From assembly GCF_017894365.1 (NCBI RefSeq), contig NZ_CP059467.1, forward strand, positions 3,348,001 through 3,412,000: a DNA stretch of 64,000 bases, read 5' to 3'. This DNA comes from Aromatoleum bremense (GTDB lineage: Bacteria; Pseudomonadota; Gammaproteobacteria; Burkholderiales; Rhodocyclaceae). Below are positions 40,220 to 48,076 of the stretch, piece after piece (the first letter of the stretch is position 1; each line of letters begins with the position of its first letter). Position numbers and translations under genes: made by a program. Under the pieces are notes generated by a model that did not search any database, had not been told where the DNA came from, and saw only the letters and a list, made by a program, of their open reading frames with translations.

Positions 40220-41688
40220 AGCGCCACCAGTTCGTAGGCTTCGCGAGCCGTCGGATGCGCGGCGATGGCGACCCAGCCGTGATGCGCCAGCAACTGCATG
40301 ACTTTTCTGGCGGCACCGGCGCTGCGGATGGCCGACGGGCCGTTGCGGTAGATGTCAGCCAGCGGGATCGCCCGCCCCGGTCCCATCTTGTCGCGCAACC
40401 AGTTCAACACCTCCTGGGCGAGATTCAGTTCCGCCGATACTTGGCCGGCACCCCACAGGCGGGTGGCTTCGGCCAGGTAGTGCTGCATCAGTAACGCGGC
40501 ACGGTCGATGTGTTCTTCACGGATGCCGGTATCACCCTCGAACACTGCGAAGGTGCCGGCCATCCGGGTAATGTGCTCCGGTGCCTTCGAGGCCAGCGAA
40601 CGGATTGGGACAAGATCGCCATCCCCACCCAAGGCTTTCTCGATGTCGTTGTAGAGGGCCACCCATGCCTTTTTGGCCGATGGCGTCAGGACGATGCTGG
40701 GCGGATCGAGCTCATGGTTGTCGGTGATCGGCCATTCCTGCTCCAGCAATGCATCCATTCGCGCCGTATAGGCGTGGTACTCCGGTGTGCGCCCAAGATC
40801 GGTCTCGACGTACTTGCGCTGACCGGCAGTGGACTGTGGGAAGCTGACCAGGCAACGTGCCAGGAATCCCTGCTCGCGGGCCAGCGGATCAGCCAGCAGC
40901 AGTGAGGCCACGGCGGGTTGCACCATCAGGTGCAGATTGAGGCGCCGCCCGTAGTAGCTGCCAGAACCATCGCCGACGCGAACCCGGTCAAATTCCCCAC
41001 GATCCCATAGGCGAGACAGTGTGGTCAGGGTGCCCAGTCGCTTCTCGGCACTCATGGCGTAGCCGCCGAGAAACTGCCCGCCCTCATCATTGACCAGCCC
41101 GATGGCCGGCATGCCGACGATCAGTTGTCGATGGATGGCCTCGGTGCTCGGCTCCGAGACGATGAACAGCGGCATGACCGGTGCCTTGGGCTTGTTGATC
41201 TCGCCGAGCTTGGCCTGTTTGGCCTCACCGCTCAGTTTCTTGTCAGCAAGGATGCGTTTGGCGGCGGCTTCGTAGATTTCGGCAGATTTCTCGTAGGCCT
41301 CCCGATTGACCGCGAATTGCTGCATCAAGACGCGTTGACGGGCACGCACACCGGCCAATGCCCAGCCATCCGCCGCGGATTTACGTTCGCCGGATTCGCC
41401 CAAGGTGAGGAAGAACTCCGATAACGGGGACACCCGGCCATCGACGATCACGTTGGCATGGGGTTGTGCCACTTGATTCATCGCGGCCAGGATGGATTGG
41501 CCGATCAGCGCGACCGGTGCCTGAATGATTTCGTGCATTTTCTGCACGACGCCGGTACCGATGGGGCCGAGGGCTTCTACCGGGTATGGAGTCGGCGGGT
41601 CGAATTCCCTTGATAGCGGCAGCGGATCAGGGCGTTCTTCCTCGGCCCAGGGCGGGCGGGAAGCTTGTGAAGGGCTGGCCACCGTCAT
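40216..41688 (-). CDS. DUF3987 (YfjI-like) primase/helicase-type protein
   Basis: A 490-aa protein of the DUF3987 group, common in plasmids and integrative elements and thought to act in element DNA replication. The N-terminal part has a degenerate P-loop-like FFLTLGESGERKS. The core shows SEPSTEAIHRQLIVGMPAIGL, NDEGGQFLGGYAMSAEKRLGT and LWDRGEFDRVRVGD, typical of the family. The C-terminal 80 residues resemble a winged helix. Start and stop overlap both neighbouring genes by four bases. A replication role is inferred from the family only. Confidence 0.75.
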   Translation of the reverse strand: MTVASPSQASRPPWAEEERPDPLPLSREFDPPTPYPVEALGPIGTGVVQKMHEIIQAPVALIGQSILAAMNQVAQPHANVIVDGRVSPLSEFFLTLGESGERKSAADGWALAGVRARQRVLMQQFAVNREAYEKSAEIYEAAAKRILADKKLSGEAKQAKLGEINKPKAPVMPLFIVSEPSTEAIHRQLIVGMPAIGLVNDEGGQFLGGYAMSAEKRLGTLTTLSRLWDRGEFDRVRVGDGSGSYYGRRLNLHLMVQPAVASLLLADPLAREQGFLARCLVSFPQSTAGQRKYVETDLGRTPEYHAYTARMDALLEQEWPITDNHELDPPSIVLTPSAKKAWVALYNDIEKALGGDGDLVPIRSLASKAPEHITRMAGTFAVFEGDTGIREEHIDRAALLMQHYLAEATRLWGAGQVSAELNLAQEVLNWLRDKMGPGRAIPLADIYRNGPSAIRSAGAARKVMQLLAHHGWVAIAAHPTAREAYELVAL

Positions 41689-41915
41689 ACCTGCCCGGTG
41701 CGGTCTGCCAGGTGCCCATCGATGAACGCGGCAATATCCTGGCGGCGATAGCGAATGCAGCGGCCGACACGAACAAAGGGAAGATGCGGCCGACCCTTGA
41801 CGCGCCAGGTAGCGAGTGTGGCCGGTTGAATATTGAGAAGAGATGCCGCCTCGTCCTCGGTAAGGAGGATGGTGACTTCTGCCGTAAGACTACGGCGACC
41901 GTGATCGATGCCCAT
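41685..41915 (-). CDS. AlpA/excisionase-like helix-turn-helix protein
   Basis: A 76-aa protein with the MerR-like HTH_17 pattern: LLTEDEAASLLNIQPATLATWRVKGRPHLPFVRVGRCIRYRRQDIAAFID. Such small proteins act as excisionases or regulators in integrative elements. It is the first gene of the tight minus-strand operon leading to DUF3987 and overlaps that gene by four bases. Confidence 0.8.
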   Translation of the reverse strand: MGIDHGRRSLTAEVTILLTEDEAASLLNIQPATLATWRVKGRPHLPFVRVGRCIRYRRQDIAAFIDGHLADRTGQV

Positions 41916-42005
41916 CTGCCTGCACTGCCTTTCATCGAGAGACGCATATCAGCGTCGATGAAGGTCAGGCTACAGAGGGGGGTCGGATGAATAGCGCTAA
42001 GCGTC

Positions 42006-42965
42006 CTAAAGCTTGGCCAGCTTGCGTTTCAGGCTGTCCATGGCGATGGACTGTTCCCGATTGGCGACAACATCGAGGTACCAGAGACGGCCATCCATAA
42101 CCTCCTGGATACGGACGCCCTCAATATCCTCCCCTGCCACCGCTTCAAGGTGACGGAGAACATCTGCAAGCTCGGTACTTCCAGCCTCTCTGGCAATTAC
42201 GGCAAGGGCGCGGGTGAGTCTGCCGACGGCGCCCTTCAGGCGGCCTTGCCTGAACTGCCCGACCTCTGCCTTGGCTGTACGTGCCTTGCGCTGCAAAGTA
42301 GCCAACTGCGATTCGGCCTTTTTTAGCGCAGCAGGATCGGGAACGTTGGCGGCAAAATTCGCCATGAGCATAAATTTCTCGGCGGTGCCCGTCCGGTCAG
42401 CAGCATCGCGCCAGAGTTCACGTTCCCACCCTGCGATATCGGAACGTAGCCAATGAATGTCCTCAGCGTCGTTGTAGCCGATGCCTGATTGCTGCATCTC
42501 ATCCTCAATGCCGGCAGCGATTTCGCAGTAGGTTTCCGCTGTCAGCCGAGCTTCGTTGATGGCCATCAACGCAAATATCTGGGCGTCAGACAGGGTGGGC
42601 GGGTCACGTGGGATACGCGCTGTCCAGAGACTGCGGGCTGCTGCGATGTAACTGCCGTGGTGTTCGGCGTGCTGGTGGATGGCAAGGTTGGATCGGACGA
42701 TGCCGATGGCCGCCTGCTGTGCCCAGTCGGTGCAGCCTGCCGTGGTCAGTGGTTCGAGGAAGGCCCGGGCGTTAAAAACGACAGCGTCGAGGCGGTCGAA
42801 CTCGGCGGTGATTTGCGGCCACAGCCAGCAATGACCGTGAGTGATGCGCAAATCGTTGAGGTCGCCCGTCAGCGGATTGAATGGCATGCCCTCCTCGATA
42901 GCACTATCGCCCTCGTCGCCGGAGGCGCTGGCGGATTGCTCATCGGGTGTGGGAGGGGTTGCCAT
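42006..42965 (-). CDS. Hypothetical element protein (319 aa)
   Basis: A 319-aa soluble protein, acidic at the N-terminus, mostly helical, with a Lys/Arg-rich coiled stretch (KKAESQLATLQRKARTAKAE). No domain is recognised. It shares direction and style with the other element genes and lies 90 bases before the AlpA-like gene. Function unknown. Confidence 0.6.
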   Translation of the reverse strand: MATPPTPDEQSASASGDEGDSAIEEGMPFNPLTGDLNDLRITHGHCWLWPQITAEFDRLDAVVFNARAFLEPLTTAGCTDWAQQAAIGIVRSNLAIHQHAEHHGSYIAAARSLWTARIPRDPPTLSDAQIFALMAINEARLTAETYCEIAAGIEDEMQQSGIGYNDAEDIHWLRSDIAGWERELWRDAADRTGTAEKFMLMANFAANVPDPAALKKAESQLATLQRKARTAKAEVGQFRQGRLKGAVGRLTRALAVIAREAGSTELADVLRHLEAVAGEDIEGVRIQEVMDGRLWYLDVVANREQSIAMDSLKRKLAKL

Positions 42966-43548
42966 TTACGTTTTCAGTTCTCGTGTCTACGAATCGTGCG
43001 AATTCCGCGAAAATCCTTGTGCCATATGGCTCCGCGCCAATGCGAAGCCGTGCGAATCGTGCGACAGGCCGGGCAAGGGTTCGCAGCTTTCGCATTCGAT
43101 GTGCAAGCCGCCCTCCCTGTCGCCAAGCCAACTTTCGCAACTTTCGCAGGATTCGCATGGGTCATTTTACGTAGGTGTCTTGAGCAGGTCACCTGCTGAT
43201 GCATTGACCATCACGACGATCACCTCCGTCATGCGTGCATCGTCGGTGATGACGGTGGTGATCACTCTTGTTGCTATGCTCGCCAGGAGGAGGTATGCCC
43301 AGGCGAAAGGGGTCCTTCCTGGCGATAAACCCATGCGGGGGGCGCCAGCGCAGCATTGCGCTACCGTCAGAGTGCAAACCAAGGTTTGCAGGGTTTGCGG
43401 TTTGCGCCCGCCCAAGGGGTGTGCGTTGAATCCCCCCCCCTTTGAAGCGAAAACGGCTATCCATTTCCAAGCCAGTGCTGACGCGGCTTTCAGCCGATTT
43501 CAGGGCCGAAAATCGGCAAAACGGCTACCGAGAAAATTGGTCGTAGAA
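42966..43548. other. Gene-poor region with iteron-like repeats and a long inverted repeat
   Basis: No gene is supported over 583 bases. At 43079-43165 TTCGCA recurs five times (for example ACTTTCGCAACTTTCGCAGG). At 43380-43405 a TTTGC motif recurs three times. A 15-bp inverted repeat with one mismatch (arms 43218-43232 and 43249-43263) encloses 16 bases. The right half is richer in A than its surroundings. This resembles an origin, transfer origin or control region of an integrative element, but which one cannot be decided. Confidence 0.4.
43311..43350. repeat. 40-bp repeat, copy B (inverted)
   Basis: Inverted counterpart of the repeat at 35273-35312, sharing 19 consecutive bases and the GGGTCCTTCC end. 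It lies in the gene-poor region. The two copies are 8 kb apart and enclose the IS66, IS21 and DUF3987 stretch. Confidence 0.75.
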
Positions 43549-43576
43549 AAGGGTGTCCGTTCAATAGACACCCTTT
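43549..43576 (-). terminator. Terminator of the DUF3489 gene
   Basis: A 9-bp perfect inverted repeat (AAGGGTGTC/GACACCCTT) with a 9-base loop. On the minus strand it is followed by TTTTC. It starts 13 bases after the DUF3489 stop codon. Confidence 0.75.
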
Positions 43577-43588
43577 GGTGGTTTGCTG

Positions 43589-44113
43589 TCAGGCGATGCG
43601 ATACACCCGTTCGCCGGTGGTGCACTTCTCCGACACGATTTTCAGGCCGAGCTTTTTCTTGAGCGCTCCGGCGAACGTGCCGCGTACAGTGTGTGCTTGC
43701 CAGCCGGTGGTTTCCATGACCTGCCGAATCGTCGTTCCATCGGGACGTTGCAGCATTTGTACAACTGCGGCCTGCTTGCTGTTCTTGCGGGTGCGCGGTT
43801 TGGTGTCGGTGCGATCTTGCGCCCAGTTGGCCTCGGCGGCCGTCACGGCGGCCTCAATCTCGGCATCCGGGGTAACAGGCGCAGGCAAGTTGCGTTTGCG
43901 CCCAACGACAGCGTAGGCCGCGTCGGTCAGGTGGTACGCGACGTGGTCGGTGTGTTGAAACTTGGTGATTAGGTCACGGGCGAGCAGACCATCGATGACG
44001 GCGGTTTTAGCGCCGCCGCGCAGGTTGGTAGGCAGCGGTTCAATGTTGCCATCCAGGCGGGCGGCAGCGGATTGGATAACGGTGGTTTGGGTGGCTGTCA
44101 GTTTGACGTTCAT
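43589..44113 (-). CDS. DUF3489 domain protein
   Basis: From ATG at 44113 (MNVKLTATQTTVIQSAAARL) with GGAG 8 bases upstream, the product is 174 aa. The C-terminal domain matches DUF3489: SKQAAVVQMLQRPDGTTIRQVMETTGWQAHTVRGTFAGALKKKLGL, a winged-helix-like DNA-binding fold. The family is common in phages and integrative elements. The longer frame overlaps the next gene and is rejected. A terminator follows. Confidence 0.8.
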   Translation of the reverse strand: MNVKLTATQTTVIQSAAARLDGNIEPLPTNLRGGAKTAVIDGLLARDLITKFQHTDHVAYHLTDAAYAVVGRKRNLPAPVTPDAEIEAAVTAAEANWAQDRTDTKPRTRKNSKQAAVVQMLQRPDGTTIRQVMETTGWQAHTVRGTFAGALKKKLGLKIVSEKCTTGERVYRIA

Positions 44114-44141
44114 GATCATCTCCGATGGTTGGTGGGCGGCG

Positions 44142-44378
44142 TCACTCACCATCGCCGTCGAAGATCGCCAGCAACTCGTCCAGTCCGGACTCCACCCGCC
44201 CGAGATCGCCGACGTGGCCCCAGTTGATGGCATCGGGGTCGCGACCGAAGTGGTCGTCGGCGAGTTGCTGCAGCCGTTCCAACTTGGCGTGGATGGCGGC
44301 AGTGCGGGCGAGGTAGGCGTCGGGGGCGGTTTGCTTGGTGTTTATCGTTGGCTCCGTGATGTGATTGACGCCCCCCAT
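44142..44378 (-). CDS. Small hypothetical protein (78 aa)
   Basis: A 78-aa helical, acidic protein (HAKLERLQQLADDHFGRDPDAINWGHVGDLGRVESGLDELLAIFDGDGE). It lies 28 bases before the DUF3489 gene in the same direction. No ribosome-binding site is clear at the ATG. It is the outermost gene of the minus-strand element block; the defence operon starts divergently 108 bases away. Function unknown. Confidence 0.55.
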   Translation of the reverse strand: MGGVNHITEPTINTKQTAPDAYLARTAAIHAKLERLQQLADDHFGRDPDAINWGHVGDLGRVESGLDELLAIFDGDGE

Positions 44379-44486
44379 GAACGCGCTGTTCGATCAGAAA
44401 GCCAAGCTCGCTCAACAATAGCTGGCTGCAGTTGTGCCACATTGATAAAATGAACCACTTATGCCATGCCGATCAGGAAATCCGAA

Positions 44487-44807
44487 ATGAAGCGCTGCGT
44501 CGTTGGTATTCGCCGCCCCGGTGACCCGGAGCCGCCGTCGGGCAAGAGCATGCCAACCGTCTGGTTCCCATCGATGGCCACGATGGCGGCGGTGCTGTCC
44601 GAGGACAACCAGACTTTGCTGCGCCTTATCCGCGACAAGCGACCCAAATCGCTGACTGAGCTCGCTGAGCTCACTGGGCGACAGGTGCCAAACCTGTCAC
44701 GCACGCTGCGGATGATGGAGGGTTACGGCTTGGTGGAATTAAAAAAAACCGTGCGCGAAATCGAACCCATCGTGCTGGCGACCAGTTTCAAGATTCTGAT
44801 CGGTTGA
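44487..44807 (+). CDS. Winged-helix DNA-binding protein, probable regulator of the DISARM-like operon
   Basis: From ATG at 44487 (AGGA 8 bases upstream) the product is 106 aa; ATG 44466 is an alternative. The C-terminal 60 residues form a MarR/ArsR-like winged helix: QTLLRLIRDKRPKSLTELAE, LTGRQVPNLSRTLRMMEGYG, then LVELKK. It resembles the HVO_A0114 type of putative DNA-binding proteins. It is the first gene of the plus-strand operon, and its stop lies 12 bases before the DrmA start. Autoregulation of the operon is a reasonable inference but is not shown. Confidence 0.75.
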   Translation: MKRCVVGIRRPGDPEPPSGKSMPTVWFPSMATMAAVLSEDNQTLLRLIRDKRPKSLTELAELTGRQVPNLSRTLRMMEGYGLVELKKTVREIEPIVLATSFKILIG

Positions 44808-44818
44808 GGCAGTTTGTA

Positions 44819-47800
44819 ATGACGACCCAAAGTGTCTCGCAGGAAAACATCTTCGTCGAGCCCCGAAAGCGCCTGATTGATTGGGTGCGCAAGCAACTGA
44901 TCGGGCCACCCGATCCGGTGGAAGATGGTCCGGATATTGTTGGCGTGTTGCCTACAGAACGTTTCCCCGGTGGGGCACTGTATCCCATTTCTCCCGCCGG
45001 CGAAGGCATCGATCCCGGTACAGACGATGGTGGCGAGGATGATTCCCTACCCAACGGAACAGGTGAAACAAAGGAAGAGCCAGCGGTTGTGCGGCGATAC
45101 ATACCTCCATCATCTCTTGGCTTTTCGTTTTTCATCAAGGGAGAAAATGTTCGCTTTCAAGTTTTGTGTAGTGCTGTCCAGTACATAAGTACCGTGCGAG
45201 CTCCGGATGGGCGGTTTAAGAATGAATGGACACGCAAAATATTGGGTTCAAGTGTTCATGAAAACGAAGAGTTTGAGAACGTTGCGTGCCCACTGAAAAA
45301 TTTACGCCAGCGCTTTGAAAAGCTTGACGGCAGCGCGCGAGTGGACGTCGAGTGGCGTCGCTTCGCCGACGGCTGGATTGCCACGATTTCCCTTTGCAAT
45401 TCCAATGAAATTGGAGACGAAATAAAGAACGGGAAAGAGTTTGTCGAGGAACGTGCTGAAAAGACGTTATTCGAAGCGTCTCTTCGCTGCGTAATCGACG
45501 CTGGTGAAGTTGGCGCCTATCCTCGCGTGGATCGAAGTCTGCTCGACGAGGAAGAGCAAGAGATCGAACTGCAATACTCCCGGCGGCATGTCTATGCCAT
45601 CGGTCACGGCTGTGCTGCAGAATGGAAAGTCGAAAGCGGCAAAGTGATCGAGATTTACTCGGATACCATGCCTGCGGTAGAAGTGCCGCAGATGACTGCT
45701 GACACGGGCGCGCGCGGCGATTCGGTTTTATCGCTTGCAAGGCTGTCTGCTATAGGCGACATGAATGCAGGCATTCAGCCTGAACTCACTGCTTTCGTGG
45801 ATGGATACGCCAATTGGGTTTCCGAACAAAAGTGCAGCATCTCTGAACAATCAGCGGACGATCACGCTGCGGCAAATCGCATAGTGGATCGCATGCTCGT
45901 CGCAGTATTGCGCATGCGCACTGGGCTGGATCTGCTGAGCAAGGATGCGCGGGTTCGACTGGCCTTCTCGCTGGCAAATCGTGCCATGCTGGATCAGATG
46001 CGTCAGAACGACAGGCTGCAAGGCAAGCCCCGCGGTGACGATGCCTACCGCTGGCGTCCATTCCAGTTGGCGTTTTTGCTGACCACGCTGGAATCCGCCG
46101 CAAATCCAGAAAGTGACTTCCGCGACACGCTTGACCTTATCTGGTTTCCGACCGGCGGCGGCAAGACGGAGGCATATCTCGGCTTAATCGCATTCCAGAT
46201 CGCACTGAGGCGCCTGCGTTACCCTGATACAGGGGGCGGGACGACGGTCTTGATGCGTTACACCTTGCGCCTCTTGACGCGTGATCAATTTATCCGCGCC
46301 ACGCGCCTGATTTGCGCGCTGGAATTGATTCGTCGCGAGCGCGATGACCTCGGCACGGAACCGATCTCTGTCGGCATGTGGGTTGGCGATGCCACCAGTC
46401 CGAATACCTTCCAGAAGGCCACGGAACTTGTGGCAAGGGCCTGCACTACTGGCGACAAACCCGCACTGGTGCTCGACCACTGCCCTTGGTGTGGCGATGA
46501 TTTTAAGGCGAAACACAATTACGACAGCACGGAACAGCGTTTTCATTTCCTATGCAAAAATTCAGATTGCAGCTTCGGCGCTTCTGTCACGGGCAGGCTG
46601 CCGTGCAACGTCGTCGACGAGGCCTTGTATGCCGAACCGCCGACCATGTTGGTCGCCACCGTGGACAAGTTCGCCCGGCTGGCCTGGGAAGAGCGTGCCA
46701 ATGCCTTCTTCGGCAGTACGCGGCATTTGCCGCCAGAGCTCATCATCCAGGATGAACTGCACCTGATTGCGGGAGCACTCGGTTCAGTCGCGGGGCTTTA
46801 TGAAGCGGCCGTAGATACCGTCGTGCAATCGCGTGGCTTGTATCCGAAATACATTGCATCAACCGCCACCATCCGCATGGCGAGCCAACAGGTCAAACGT
46901 CTATATGGCCGTGACGTGGCCGTATTCCCGCCACCAGGCATGAGCTGCGATGACTCCTTCTTTGCCAGAACCGTGCCTTTAACGCAGCGCCCAGGCCGAA
47001 TTTACGTCGGCTATCTGGCGCCCATGCTGAACCGCCAAGCGTGTATGGCGCCGCTCGCCGCCGCCCTCCTTCTAGCCCCGAACGCCTTGTTTGGAAGCGA
47101 ACAGGATCAGCGTGAGCTACTGGACGCGTGGTGGACGCAAATGGTGTATCACGGCAGCTTGAAGGGCGTGGGCAACAGTCATACAGCGTTTGCCAGTGCC
47201 GTTCGGGACTTCGTGCGGTTATTGAGTCCGCATTCGGAAAAAGACCAACAGGCACAACCCGACATCGAGCAACCCAATTGCTCGCAAACTGGCGAGCAGA
47301 AAGGAAGTAGCAAACGGACGACACCCAGCATTGCCCAGCTAACCAGTCTGCAAACTGCCGAGCAAAATGCAGACATTTTCGCCAGGCTGAACAGGGAATG
47401 CGATGAAGATGGCTGCCTGGATGCGGTGCTGGCCACCAATATGATTTCAGTCGGGTTGGATGTGGGGCGACTCGGCTTGATGATCATCAACGGACAGCCT
47501 CTGACCACTGCGGAATACATCCAGGCCAGCAGCCGCGTTGGGCGCAGCAAAGTTCCCGGAGTGGTATTCGCCAATTATTATCGCGACCAGGCACGCAGCC
47601 TGTCGCACTACGAGAGCTTCCGTCCGTATCACGACGCGTTCTATCGCTTCGTTGAACCGACCAGTGTCACGCCCTTTACCTATCAAGCGCGGATGCGCGC
47701 CCTGCATGCGGCATTGGTCATCGTCATTCGCCATTCTGGGAGAGGGATGCTGTGTAACGACAATGCGGGAGATTTCAATCCGAGTGATGCATTGATTGCC

Positions 47801-48073
47801 AAGGTCATTGATCGCCTGAAGCGACGTTGCAGGCAATCCGTTTCAGAGAACCCTGGTGAAGTGGATGCGCATATCGACGCCCTCGTCGCGGATTGGCAGA
47901 ACGAAGTCGAGCGTTGTCGCGATTCTCGCAGGAAATTGGAATATCAGGTTCCGGATAGAGATACCGGGCGTGATCGTTTGCTCTACAACCACGATGACCG
48001 GATTCGTGGTCTGTGGCCGACATTGCAATCGTTGCGCAATGTCGAAAACAGTGCCCTGCTCAAGGCTCTCTAA
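44819..48073 (+). CDS. drmA: DISARM-like helicase DrmA
   Basis: From ATG at 44819 the product is 1084 aa. It is a superfamily 2 helicase: Walker A in WFPTGGGKTEAYLGL (about residue 443), a DExH box in the characteristic form IIQDELHLIAGALGSVAGLYE (about 642), motif III ASTATI, and motif VI YIQASSRVGRSK (about 900). A Cys4 zinc site lies between (CPWCGDD, then CKNSDC). The QDELHLI box, the zinc insertion and the following DUF1998 gene are hallmarks of DrmA, the DISARM helicase. The N-terminal 350 residues are not assigned. Its stop is 3 bases before drmB. Base composition is lower in GC than the core genes, pointing to transfer. Confidence 0.88.
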   Translation: MTTQSVSQENIFVEPRKRLIDWVRKQLIGPPDPVEDGPDIVGVLPTERFPGGALYPISPAGEGIDPGTDDGGEDDSLPNGTGETKEEPAVVRRYIPPSSLGFSFFIKGENVRFQVLCSAVQYISTVRAPDGRFKNEWTRKILGSSVHENEEFENVACPLKNLRQRFEKLDGSARVDVEWRRFADGWIATISLCNSNEIGDEIKNGKEFVEERAEKTLFEASLRCVIDAGEVGAYPRVDRSLLDEEEQEIELQYSRRHVYAIGHGCAAEWKVESGKVIEIYSDTMPAVEVPQMTADTGARGDSVLSLARLSAIGDMNAGIQPELTAFVDGYANWVSEQKCSISEQSADDHAAANRIVDRMLVAVLRMRTGLDLLSKDARVRLAFSLANRAMLDQMRQNDRLQGKPRGDDAYRWRPFQLAFLLTTLESAANPESDFRDTLDLIWFPTGGGKTEAYLGLIAFQIALRRLRYPDTGGGTTVLMRYTLRLLTRDQFIRATRLICALELIRRERDDLGTEPISVGMWVGDATSPNTFQKATELVARACTTGDKPALVLDHCPWCGDDFKAKHNYDSTEQRFHFLCKNSDCSFGASVTGRLPCNVVDEALYAEPPTMLVATVDKFARLAWEERANAFFGSTRHLPPELIIQDELHLIAGALGSVAGLYEAAVDTVVQSRGLYPKYIASTATIRMASQQVKRLYGRDVAVFPPPGMSCDDSFFARTVPLTQRPGRIYVGYLAPMLNRQACMAPLAAALLLAPNALFGSEQDQRELLDAWWTQMVYHGSLKGVGNSHTAFASAVRDFVRLLSPHSEKDQQAQPDIEQPNCSQTGEQKGSSKRTTPSIAQLTSLQTAEQNADIFARLNRECDEDGCLDAVLATNMISVGLDVGRLGLMIINGQPLTTAEYIQASSRVGRSKVPGVVFANYYRDQARSLSHYESFRPYHDAFYRFVEPTSVTPFTYQARMRALHAALVIVIRHSGRGMLCNDNAGDFNPSDALIAKVIDRLKRRCRQSVSENPGEVDAHIDALVADWQNEVERCRDSRRKLEYQVPDRDTGRDRLLYNHDDRIRGLWPTLQSLRNVENSALLKAL

Positions 48074-48076
48074 TCC

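Noticed and set aside
42974-43204. 76-aa minus-strand frame with ANPAK and CPAC motifs
   Set aside because: Some likeness to the Cys-rich gene at 39.8 kb, but no ribosome-binding site and no complete match; kept only as part of the repeat observation.
42841-43662. 273-aa plus-strand open frame across the gene-poor region
   Set aside because: It starts inside the 319-aa gene on the other strand, crosses an inverted repeat and a terminator, and has no coherent protein character.
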